64,000 nt of DNA from Cerioporus squamosus (lineage: Eukaryota > Basidiomycota > Agaricomycetes > Polyporales > Polyporaceae), in NCBI GenBank assembly GCA_022592435.1, contig JABYQS010000021.1:248001-312000 (forward strand), given 5' to 3'. The position numbers and the translations under genes are program-made. Numbering within the stretch: position 1 is the stretch's first letter; each line of letters opens with the position of its first letter. The notes under the pieces were generated by a model, which saw nothing but the letters and a program-made list of their open reading frames with translations, did no database searches and was not told where the DNA came from. Shown piece by piece: positions 33,233 to 44,582 of the stretch.

Positions 33233-36200
33233 GTTGTCCGCGTCGGGGTGCTTGTGTGCGTGTGCAGAGCCAGCGTGCGCGTGACTGGGCCTTGCAAGGC
33301 AGACGAGAGGGGTGTGGAGGAGAGAGAGGGGAGACGAGGAGGATGTCGGCAGGATGGTTATGAGCGGTGCATTGAGGAGGCGAGGACGAGCTCGTCCTCG
33401 AATGGACACAGAGCCCGGGCGATCGACAGCCCTGCCTGGAAAAATGCTCTTTCCGCGGGGTGACTCGGGTGTTCACGGAACGGCTCTCCACCCGCCCTGC
33501 CGTCCTTCCTTCCGGGCCTCGTCCGATTGGCTGCTTCCCCGCCCCCGCCGCCCGCGATCGCATCGGTCTCGGTCGTCTGGCGTCTGCCACCTGGCGGAAC
33601 AGTTATGCGCGCGGATAAGATGCCCTCCTGACCGTCCCATAAGCCCTCTCTGCATTCTTTGACGTACAGTTGTGCACTCTCTTCGCACACCGACGCCAGC
33701 GCGGTCTTGTGACCGAACAAACCCCGACACCGACAGCCACCGTCGCCCGACATCTCCCCATGACTCGGCTCCACGTAAGTAGCAGACCAAGTATCAGATG
33801 GATTCCCCGTACGAGCATAGTACGTACTCGCTGTGTTCGCCATCTCCCCGCCTCCGGTTTCGCCATGCTGTGATCTCTTGTCAGGTACAAAATGGCGCAT
33901 GATCTGTACGCGTACGAGCTCCAACCCCCACAGAGTCACTTCTGGTCTCTCTGCACGCAGCTGCGGCGTGCAACGGCGCAAGGCGGCCCATATTTGCGAT
34001 GTTCACCTTTCAGTACAGTGATCTCTCCGCGTACAACAAGCTACATACGTCTATACACATGCGGTAGCACTGCATGCGCAGTCGCGTGGGTCGTCGCATC
34101 CGCCATCGCTATAGGATCCTTCCTCTGCAAATCTCTGCTTTACAAGTTCTGGCTGCTCCTCGGACGCGGTGTCCCGCTCTTCCTCGGCGCGCACCAAGCC
34201 TTGCCCGTTCTTGTGCGATACCATCGATGGACGATACGTACCCTCCCTCGGGCTAGGTCTCGGACAATACCTTCTCAATGTCTCATCGCGCTGCACGATG
34301 GTCTGGCTCCGCTTCAAGCTAGTTCAAGCTTGGGTGTCAGTACTAGTGGGACTCCACATCGGAACGCGTGGGCGGCCCCGTGAGGCTCTTGGATGTCCTC
34401 CAAATGCGGAGAGGAGGTTGTCGGTCCGGGAGTCCTGGTACCGCTCGTGCCACAAGATCGAACTCAAGAGCAGGCGCACCGCTCAGCCAGATCGGAGCGC
34501 TCGCTCGTCGTCAGCAGCTCGGCCTGCACCTGCTTTGGCGTTATGGTACGCCCGTTGGTAAGTGAGCTATGTTCCAGGAGGTGTATTATTACACCATTGA
34601 ACTCTTGCTTGTCATTTGAACGGACTCCACACAGCGCATCGCTCGATCGCCAACGTTGCACTCCAGTGCACGAGGATTGCTCCCGGCGAACACTCGTGTT
34701 GCCCGCAAACAGGAATAAGGCACTGAGCAGTTCCAAACCTCAACGAATCGCACGTGTCGGTCTGAACTCGTGTATGTTGATCGTGCTGTTCAACCATCAC
34801 AGGCCTCGCATACTTCCCCTCACCGCTCTCGCGCAGTCGGTACGCGACGCCTTGTATCTGTGGGTGGGCGCGACGTTTCTGCACAGAGGGTCGTCACGAC
34901 ACTGCCAGCCCACTCAATTAATACCCAGAAATGACTTCCTCCCGCGCGGGCGACCTACCACCGAGAGCTGCGGCTGCGGCTTCCACTTGTGCGTGGCCTA
35001 ACGCATAGTGATAAGGATCACTGCGGCTCACCGTGACCGCAGTATTTACTGACTGAATCGAAGTATCATCTCTCGACCGTTCCTTCGTTACGGCGCATGG
35101 TTCCTTACGTGTCGCCGACATGACGCGGAGGCCTTGCCTTCATCCCTCGAGGTTCCCGTGGGACGGCCTGGCTGCGCTCTTCCCGATATTGCTCCCTGGA
35201 ACCATCGACGCTGCCATGTCGGACACGCCCACCGCACCCGCTCGGGTATGTGCGCCGCTATACCGACGGTGCTGCCCTGTCCTTGTTCTCGATGGTATCC
35301 AGCTGCGCTCGCGGCGTTCGATGGCCTTTCAGGCATGAGTGTACACGTACGTGCAGGGCCCGGTAAATTTGGCATGCATTTGCCGCGGCGCAGCCGAAGC
35401 TGCTGCGCTTGCCCTCGGAGGTATGTAGCCTAGCTCTCATGGTGAGTGACTTGCTGACATGGATATCTTCTGCTATATCGCGGCTATTCGAACCTAGCTG
35501 CTCTGGCCGAGTCTCCGGTATTGTTGGACCTGCCGTACACATTTAGGCTCGACTCGGTGTTCGCGGCAGGTCGCGAGCCCCCGCGCTTCCGTGCCTCGTC
35601 CCAGCTGCCTGTACCTGCAAATACCGAACATCTCCCGCGACATACCGAGCTCAGTAGTCTGGGTGCAAACCACGGATACAGTGTACTTCTCTCTCGGCCG
35701 TGGACTGTGCTCGCTGCTGGAACGCCGTCTATAGTACTTGCTCAAGAGCCTCGGGCCGGATATCCAGATACAAGCACACACCCGAGGCAATCACCGAAGG
35801 TCCACAAATAAGCAGAAGGCCTCCTGGACCTGAGGCTGCAGGCACTTACGACGGCCTCAGGCTCTTTTCACATGAACGTGGCCAGCCACTGCTCGCACGG
35901 GCAGGCCCGTACGTGTGCACTGTGCGCCTTCTCGTTCGCGTCTTCGTCCGACCTCGGAGAAGCGCAGCGAGGTTCTCGTTCTCGAAGGTGGCGAGCCTGA
36001 CTATGTAACTTAACTCAGTCAGTCTCAGGCCCGTGACCGTGAAGGAGCGAGAAGTTCCAATGCAGCGTGCGCGCGATCGCGATACTTACTGGCCCGCGTC
36101 CTGGACTCCGACTCGCAACTGCGCTCCGGCCGCTCGTGCCTCCCCCTGGAACTAGCTGGACCTCTCGAGGTGCTTCTGCGGAAGTCCGTTCTGAAGCCTG

Positions 36201-38470
36201 AGGCTCGGGCTCGGGCTTCTCGCACTCTGAACGACCGACGGACGTACGTGATGCCGCGGTTGCCACCTCCTCCCCCCAGGTCCGGCTCGAAGAACGCAGG
36301 AGGATTTATCTATCGGCGGTCCTGTCGCCGGCACGCGCTAACCCACGCCGCCGGCGAAACAGGTAGAGTTCCTTCCGTACATCACCCATGGACGGATATG
36401 CTGGACTTAGTCCGAGTTGTCGTTGGCCAAGCTGGCCCGGGCCCTATGGATCATGATCACGGACTTGGGATGCATAGGCTGTACACGCCAACCCACGCGA
36501 ACGAGCTGTCCCGACAATGATTGGGGGCTCATCGAGTCCGACGCCGCTCAGGACGAGTCCGAGTCAATGAATGGTCATCGCGGCTGTGCGCATGCGTGTG
36601 GACAACAATCACATAGTATGTACGCCGGAAGTCGCGATGCCTATTGGAGCTGCAGCGCGCGGATACGTGGTTCTTACTTCTTGACGGTGGGGGCTGTGCG
36701 GAGGAAGTGCTGACGCCGACGACGGTCAAAGTTAGGACGCGCATCGAGCGACGGAGTGCGCTCATCATGCATCACTACCTCCGAGTCGGAGCTACGGAGG
36801 GGCAAAGGATGCCGCGAGTGGCGAGCCCTCGAACCAGCGCCGTGGTGTACGTGGCTTGTGACAGGCTCTGGGAGGACAAGGTTCGAATACGAGTACCGTA
36901 ACCAAGTCTAAGCAGGACCTGCTGTGCATGCATGTGGCACGTAGTGGGTCCAACTGGACATGCTCGAGCTCCTCGGCGCATAAGTCCTCCGTGGCGGCAG
37001 ACACTAGGACAACTGCTACTAGCACAGGGATCCGCACCGTGCCACACACTGCACACACGTCGACTTCCGAGTCATCCGAAGTGACTAAGTAGTACTCGAC
37101 TGTCGACATAGCCATCGGCATCTGAGGTATGTACTCGGATATGCACGCACTCGCGGGTACCTACATAGTCCTCAGGCTGTGTGGCTAGCGCTGTGATATT
37201 GACTGGACCTACTCCATTTGGGAGGACACGAACGCTTGGATTGTCAACACAGGTATGCATTGTACTTTGCACCCTTCCTCTTCTCCCGAGAACTCCCTCC
37301 CCTCCTCCACTTACTACATGGCGCTGTGGCTGATACGCGTCCGTGCACAGGAATACATACCCGCGGATCCGCTCGTACGCGTACGCGTACATACTTTGCC
37401 AGGGCCTACTTAGGGGCTCCGTCACTCCTCGGATGAGCGAGTGGCACAGAAGGAAGCGTATACACGCGTGCACCGCCTCATCAACGACCTTGTATTCTGG
37501 CCATGGGCGCGGGCGTCGTCGCCAACGCCATCGGGATCGCCGCGGGTGTCCGAGTCGCAGTCACCACTGAGTACTGACCAGTGGCAGACCCGCGGCCCCG
37601 GGCATGGCGGCGGCGAGCTCGGAAATCAATTACGCAGTGTAATGCAGCTCCTTCCTTCCGAGTCGACCCAAGTAAGTAGCTCGCATGCATCATGCATCTG
37701 CATCACGTTCAGGAGAGCGCGAGCTTGCACGACGCGCGAAGGAGCTGCATATCTGGCTGAACCTTAAGCTTGTGCACTGTGCAGCCTTGTATTCCGCCTA
37801 GGTACAAAGATGGTACCGGTGAGTATTACTATCAGTGGCGACTCTCGAGAACTCTGACCGCGCATCAGCATCGCAGCAATATGATAGCTGCGAGCAGCGA
37901 GCAACCCGTGCACAGCGAACAGCGCCACACGAAGCACACAAAGTACTAGGGTAAGTGGTTCAACCGATTCTGATTCTCGTTGCGGTAGGGGTAGTACTAC
38001 ACCAACAGCGATTACAGCGAGTTCGAGTCCGCGCGTGGTACACTATGTACATCGCCACCGTCCCTTCCGAGTACGACCAGTGTGCAGTTGTACAGGAGAA
38101 ATGGTAAAGGCAACAACGGAGATGAGAGAGATACGAGAAGCGAAGAACTGGCCTACACGGCGGCAACGCGCGCGAGGCGAGGCGAGGCGAGGCGAACAAG
38201 GAGTGTGGGTGTATGCGTATGCGTGAACAATTAACGTCGACGCCGAGCGTGCGATCGAGTTGGGGGAGCGGTACCATATTTCACAGTGTGAAGGCTAGGT
38301 AGGTAGGCAGGTTTAAGTGGAAGTATAAGCGTATAACGGAGCATTCAATGCAGACAGACGGAGAGTTGTGCGTGCAGGGTGTGTAAGTATTGCAAGGCAA
38401 GCAGAGAGAGATGAACGAAGATGCAGAGATGAAGCGAGACCGAAACCAAATTAAGCGAGTGAACGTGTAG
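33233..38470. other. 5-kb gene-poor stretch
   Basis: No frame here shows the codon bias and splice pattern of the neighbouring genes. A plus-strand frame at 33892-34383 has one hydrophobic segment (AVAWVVASAIAIGSFLC), and 37504-37590 reads AMGAGVVANAIGIAAGVRV, so relics of membrane-protein genes are possible. The sequence is rich in TCCGAGTC/GACTCGGA and in ACTAGTACT-like words. A (GGCGA) run lies at 38176-38195. Confidence 0.4.
38176..38195. repeat. short tandem repeat (GGCGA)4
   Basis: Four exact copies of GGCGA in a row. Confidence 0.8.
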
Positions 38471-38839
38471 CTATAAGGTTGCGAGGCCGACACCACAGGC
38501 GATGGGCCTGAGGAGATCGGAGCGTGGGTAAGTAAACCGCGCAAGAGGAGAGGTTCGAATGGCGGGCAGGCGTGCTCGCAGGAGGGCGTCGTCCGCGTCC
38601 GAGGGTCGTTCCCCAGCGGTGCGAGTCGTGTTATTGATACAGCTTTGTGCATTCTCGTGCGCGGAGGGCGTCTTCGGCACCAGCGGAGTCGTTCGATATT
38701 GATACAGCGGAGGGTATCTCGTGTCCCGCAGGGGGAGGCGTGGGCGGAGGGCGGTGCGGACGGCGTCGGCGTGCGCGGGCTCCTCGAAGGTGGAGGGAAT
38801 GCTCCAGATAGAAGAGGAACAAGGCGTGCGCGCGCCGAC

Positions 38840-40082
38840 TTAGCCATCACGTAAGTCCGCCTCAGGGACGAGCGAGTACCGCCCGCTTTCCCTTGCGCGC
38901 GAGACGGCAGCCCAGTAAGGCGCCTGCTTCGCCTGGAGACCGCGCAGGAGCTTGAGCAGAGTTGCGCGCACCGTGGGCATGTACCGCGCGAGGACCTCGA
39001 CGGATGGATCTTCGGCCAGGAGGCCCTCGAGCACGGTGCGCAGGGTGACGGGGACGTCGAAGAGGTCACTGGAGCGAGCAGTGTGAGCCGGGGTATTCTC
39101 GGACAGGTGAGGGAACGGAGGGAAAACAATAAGTGCCGTAAAAATGGAACATGAGGAGACAGAGCTAGGGACCGAGTGGTGTAACCGAGGTACGCAGGCA
39201 TGGGTGGCACGAGCTAGAAAGTCCGTTATGGAAAGCGGGGAAGCTCGAATAGGAATGTCCAGATATCGCGCCGCATGCTACCGGGGCTGCGGAGTCCGGA
39301 AGCGGGTGCGGTAGCGGGAGAGGACAAGTGAGTCGACGCGGCGTGTGCCCATGGAGCGTGGATGAATAGCAGTCACGGCTGAGCTAGGCACCGCAGTCCG
39401 ACCGCACCGGAGAGACGCCTTGCCTGGGCATGGCATGACATCCGCGTCCGGCCAACCGAACAGGCGGGCCGCGGCGACAGTGCGCAGGCAAGAGGGGACA
39501 GACGGCAACGAATGAAACCAGAAAGCGAAGTGGGGCGAAGAAAGGGCATGCAATTTGAACGAAAGTGTACAGTACATAGAAGGAGGCGACAAAGTGGAGG
39601 AGGCAAATGGGACGCGACTCACCTCACGTCGACACCGAGACGCCAGAAGGCATGTACTGTTGCGTCAAATTGACTGCCGATGAGAACGTAGGCATCGCTG
39701 ACGTCCTCTTCGTACGCGGACCGCTGCGCCCAGAGGTTGAGCACGTCCTGGAGCTGCTTCGTGAGACTGAGCAAACGCGACACCGCGCGCTGCACCTCAG
39801 TTTCCGAGCGCGACTGGGAGCTGAGGTTCGAGGAGGATGCGGAGGATCGGAGGGGGGACACGGGGGAAGAGGATGTGGAGGAGACGGTGCATGTGGAGTC
39901 CGCGGATGCTGGCCGGCGAGCAGTCTAGTAGCATGATAGTCAGACGGCGGGCGTATGGTTAGGGAGATGAATGCACGTACGTTGACACTGATGTGTGTTG
40001 GCTTGGACAGCTTGCGGGGCCAGGAGATAGGGTTGATAGGCTGGCCAATGACGAAGCTGCTGGGGTGGACAGGGACCTGCAT
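38840..40082 (-). CDS. Bud6/Aip3 N-terminal-domain protein
   Basis: From ATG 40082, exon 1 gives MQVPVHPSSFVIGQPINPIS up to HISVN; an intron (GTACGT...TACTAG) leads to TARRPASADSTCTVS and the domain: ETEVQRAVSRLLSLTKQLQD, VLNLWAQRSAYEEDVSDAYV, IGSQFDATVHAFWRLGVD. A long 546-nt intron joins to SDLFDVPVTLRTVLEGLLAE, then YMPTVRATLLKLLRGLQAKQ. This matches the N-terminal part of Bud6/Aip3 (serial 'LL..TKQLLE.L..W...', 'VSDvYv.LG..FN', 'LLqGLR.KQ'), which in yeast helps place Bud6 at polarity sites. The frame ends at 38840, without the actin/formin-binding core. A further exon (about 38780-38471, with LPLRDTRYPPLYQYRTTPLV in good codon use) may extend it; I could not fix that junction. An exon upstream of 40082 is also possible. 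Confidence 0.62.
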
Positions 40083-43000
40083 GGCGGCGGGGATGACTGC
40101 GGGGCGGCGGGCGATGGCGGGGAGAGGGCAGAGATGGGGCGTATAAGTAGTAGACGGCTGTAGCGCAGGGAGCCGCGGTGGGAGCTGGACCAAGCAGAGC
40201 ACGGAGTCCGTCGAGAGCGGGGACCGAGTCTTCTGAGCGCCCGGCTGCAGGCGTACTCATATAGAAATTCTGTCCGCCTGCCGTGCCGCCGGTCTCGCCG
40301 CCACGACGCTTCTGTCCTTCGCCTTATGTAATCCTCCAGTGCACCGGATTCTGCCACATGGCCGCCCCCAGCGCTGTAGCTGTACGGTTTCACTGTCCAC
40401 TCTCTCTGCTATCGCCGCCTCTCTCGCCACCCGCGAGCGACATTGTCCAGGACTGCGAGCACCCCGGACGCATGGGCTGGCGGCCAGTCCATGCCGTATG
40501 CTCGCATGCGGCACGGATGTCAAGAATGACTGGAAGCCGGTCGACTGTGCGATTCCAGAAACCCTCGCGAGTGCGCAACTTATCGAGATACGGCAGCACA
40601 ACTGAGCTCGGGTTTCAGTTCGCGCGTTGCCGCTCGCCCACCCGTGACTCCGGGTTTTGCGCCTCCCCACAATTGTCCCCTCGTCCCTGACCCCGAACGC
40701 CCATATGCACGCGACGCGTGAACGTCGTCCGGCGATGGCATAACGCCTCCTCTTCCACGCGAACGGCGCAGTGCCATAGGATGTGCTCCTATCCAGTCTG
40801 CCCGCTCTCCATCCACTCCCCTATCTCTCCCAGGTCTTCGCAGAGGCTTCTCGCCCCCTTCGGGCTCGAGCTCAGCAGGGGCGGGGTTCCCAGACAATGC
40901 ATCACCATCATGATCCCTCCTCTTCGTGAGCTCTGAATCTCTCATCGATGTTTTGCATGCTGACAGTCCACTTATCCGGATTAGGCGCAAGAACGTGCTC
41001 CCGATCACGGTTCCGGAGCTATCCCCCGGATTGTCCGTGTCCCGATAACCCCCAGCCTCGCGCCTCTCGCGCCATGGACATCCACGCACGCCTTGCTCTC
41101 GGATGGCGCGTTCACCGTTCACCTCATCGATGCATCGACGCCCATGTGCGCGCGCGTCGGCACCGTGCCTCGACGGTGCCTCGACGCGCTGCTGAGCACA
41201 ATAGCAGAGGGACACGCCGGCGCACTGCGGATGGTTAGGTAACCCTGGTTGCCTAGCCGATACGTCCCGCCCATGCTCTCAGGCTTCGGTCTCCGCCGCA
41301 TGACGGTCCGGCGTGGACACGCCAGCCCGCGTGTGCGCCTCGAGTCCCGACGTGGCGCGACTGGCAGCTTCGGCAAGTTACTTACGAGTCACGACAAGAT
41401 TCCCCATGCCATTGCGTACGTGTGCTCGGGCTGCCGGAGCCCTGACGTGCTTGGTCGTTCTGCGACTCTGACGCTGCGGGATGCAATGACCATGGGGACG
41501 TTGACCTCATTTGTCTCAAGCTTCGGCCATTAATCATGAGTAACTCAGCACTGGCTGCAGCTCACGTTACTCACTCCCCTTCTCCAAATCCATTGCCAGA
41601 GGGCGAGACCGGGTGAGTCAGCGTGGCATGCTCTCATGACTGGGCATGACTGATCTGAAGTGAATCGTCAGGCGAAGGACATCCTCACGGATCACCAAGA
41701 AGGGATCGTAGAACAAACGCTGCCAGGTGTGACCCGTCGCAGCTCCCATTTTCATTGATATACTACCCGTGTTCAGAGATACATTGCTCGCTCATCCTGA
41801 TGATGCGCCCTCTCATCGACCGTAGACCATCGACCATCGACCATCGACCATTTTCCTCACCAATAATGTTTCGCACTAGCATGCTACTAGCGCTATGCCC
41901 GAGGATCGAAATCACCTTGCCCCCCCGGAGTCCGAGAGCCCCGGGCCCACACAGTACTGAGCTGCCAATCGCCCCCGCGCCGCTGCCCCAAACTCCATCC
42001 GACGATCACCGTTGCAGCCCCTCGGGCTGCGATTGCGCGCGCCTCCGTAATAGACGTTAGAGCTAGAAGCGTCGCATTTGACGCCTCCGCCCGACGTGGC
42101 ACCCTGTCGCCCGTCGCCACCAGTCCACGTTAACCGCCAGGCCTCCTTCCGCGTCGGACGTCGAGAGCTCCGGTGAAGGTCACCGTGTCGTCGCGAACAC
42201 GAGGCCGCTCAGGCGCTAGACAACCAATATTCGTTGGATTGTTCCCGCCGCCCGCCGCGGCCGGGAGGTGCGATTTAATTCACTCGCGTCTGCTTCCCTG
42301 GCTGCGCGGCCGACGATCTCGTGGCGAGCGAGGTCATCCCGACGCCGCCACGACCTCCGACTTGGAAGCTCGCCGCTGTACGGCATGCGCGGATTCCAGC
42401 CGAGCCCGCTCTGTCGCCGCGGACTAGGCTCGCTTACTTATCGGTCAGGGTAGTACTCAACGAGACGAGACGCAAGATCCGGCGTCGGGGGCTCGGGGGC
42501 TCGGGGCGCTGTCTCTAGGGTCGCGAGCTGTTGCTATGTTTGGTTGCTAATTCGACGACATGCAGGCGGCAGCTGAGGTCGACGCGCAACGTGCAACGTG
42601 CAACGTGCAAACTCTCCTAGTACTTAGTAGGTGCATCGACGTGGCAGCTTGGTGTGCGTTGCGCCCTCCCCCGGGTGTTCTTGGAGGCGTCGGAGAGCTG
42701 GAGGCTCGGCTGGCAGGGAAGCACACCGCGCGTGGTTGGCTAGAAGTTTCGTAGGTATCTTTCTGGCGCGGTCTGTTGAGCGCCTGCGCTTAGCCACAGG
42801 AGACTTGGCTCGCCGCTCGGAGGTCCGAACCGGAAGCTAACAGGGACATACTATGTGAACGCTGGCTAGCTATCGTGCCATGTTGTATGTGCATGTGAAG
42901 CTTTGAACGGGGAAAGACTGAGAGCAGTACTTGAACTGTCCATATCGGGAAGCCAATCTGATGCGCCTGAAGTTCCCGCGCCCACCGACGCGCGCCTATA

Positions 43001-43515
43001 GAGACAGGCTCACTCCGCGCTCGCACTCAGCAGAGTCACTGCAGCCGCCATCTCTCCGGTTGGCACCCACCCGAGCTCGACTTACCAACCTCTGACTCGC
43101 TGGCCTCGGACTAGTCTTGTCACTCCCGCGGCATCTATTAGGCAACGATCACCTCTGGATCACCCGCAGCGAGCTCCCACCTCCGAGTCCGAGTCTGAGT
43201 CCCCGTGTCTGGCATCACATCTCCATCGGGCAAGGCATAGACATTACGGAGCCCTTACGAATACGAGGATACGACATTCCGAGGAGTGCTTGGAACTTGG
43301 AGGAGTCCGAGCTCGGCAACGTGAACTGGGCAGTGTGAACTGTAAATAACGGCCTATTCGGAAACAAGTATCGGTGAGTCTTTCCTTTCCTTCGCGTCCT
43401 AGGTGTGCGCGACCGCGTTGCACTTGCGCGATTGTGGCACTTGCTATGCATAGCCGGTGTCTGGAATGCGTGCATCTTCAGGGACTGCTGGGCTAGTACT
43501 AGCAGCCTCGGGCTC
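40083..43515. other. gene-poor stretch
   Basis: Promoter of the Bud6-like gene, then 3 kb without supported genes. A 211-codon minus frame (41215-40580) has no motif and no bias. Short tandem runs of GACCATC lie at 41825-41852 and of GTGCAAC at 42585-42610. Confidence 0.4.
41825..41852. repeat. short tandem repeat (GACCATC)n
   Basis: Almost four copies of the 7-base unit GACCATC in a row. Confidence 0.75.
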
Positions 43516-44350
43516 GCGTCCGGTGCAGAGCGGGAGTACTAGTCTTGACATCTACTAGTACTACAACGCCTACTCCACCCGCTCCTTCCACCTGTCACTC
43601 ATGTGAGCTCCTTGTACTTCCCATGCTGCTGCACGATGCACAGAAGGCGCAGCTTGTGGGGACACCTCGCCTCCGGTGCGGAGCGGGCTCAGCAGCCGAA
43701 TGCGTTCAGTACAGCTGAGCTTCGAAGTCTCCAAGAACCCCGGGAGGCCCGTTTTCTCTTCTAGAATACAAGGACTACTGGCGAAGTCCGCTTGGGCGGG
43801 TGAATAACGTGCGATGCTGTGGGTGCAGTCGCTTCCGATCCATGGGGACTACATATTATGAAGAGCGTCCGGACGCTGTTGCACAGCGACTGTTCGCGAG
43901 GCCGGTTTCTGGAAGATGTGCTCTTTGAGTGTTCGCAAGGCTGTTGGCGTCGCTTCCGGTGCAGAGCGGGATCCTTGACATCATCTGGATTCTGGACATG
44001 GATGTCCTGTCTCCCTGTGCCACCGTCATGGTGGATGCTGTGGATGCTTGGTGAACCCACAATCCGCCATTTCCTGCTACTTGCCAAAGCATGCAAGCTC
44101 TCATCCTACTGCAGGGTGCATGTGTAGATGCCTTCTGGAAGGCACAGCTGGTAGGGTTCGCCTCGCCTCCGGTACAGAACGGGATTCTGGACACAGCCGC
44201 CGAAAGAGTCCAGTACGGCTTCGCCGAGCAGTTCTGGCACCCCGAGACGCCCGGCTTTCTCTTCGGAATGTGTGGCACGCGAGAGGGCCCTTGAGCAGGT
44301 CACTATCGTGCGATGCTGTGGATTCGGTTGCTTCCGATTCAAGGGGAGCC
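43516..44350. repeat. diverged direct repeats
   Basis: The word CCGGTGCAGAGCGGGA and close variants stand at about 43516, 43669, 43952 and 44165. Two longer copies, about 43640-43850 and 44136-44350, share this word and, about 140 bp on, CGTGCGATGCTGTGG (43808 and 44307), both offset by about 497 bases. Between these anchors they align only loosely. An old duplicated element or gene fragment; no open frame is kept. Confidence 0.6.
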
Positions 44351-44582
44351 AAGCGTTCTAGAAGCGGCAGAAAGGCAGAATCACGGAAGCTGTTGCACAG
44401 ATATCCAGCTTGTCTTACTACCATCCCGGTGGACATGCGAGCTCAGTGAACTGACGCAACCCTGTACCACAGAACTCCGCGTCCGCACGAGGCAAGCCAG
44501 GCGGCGTCTAGGACTACAAACTTAGAAGCTCTTTCTCCGTCTCCCTATCCAAATATCCAGTAGAAGCGCAAGCACACAAACT

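Noticed and set aside
33358..33981. 207-codon minus-strand frame upstream of the PP1-type gene
   Set aside because: Runs through the likely promoter; no motif and weak codon use.
36878..36900. GGTTCGAAT word resembling a tRNA B box
   Set aside because: No A box at the right distance and no cloverleaf could be drawn; a similar word at 38549 fails as well.
40580..41215. 211-codon minus-strand frame
   Set aside because: No recognisable domain, no splice context and no third-position bias.
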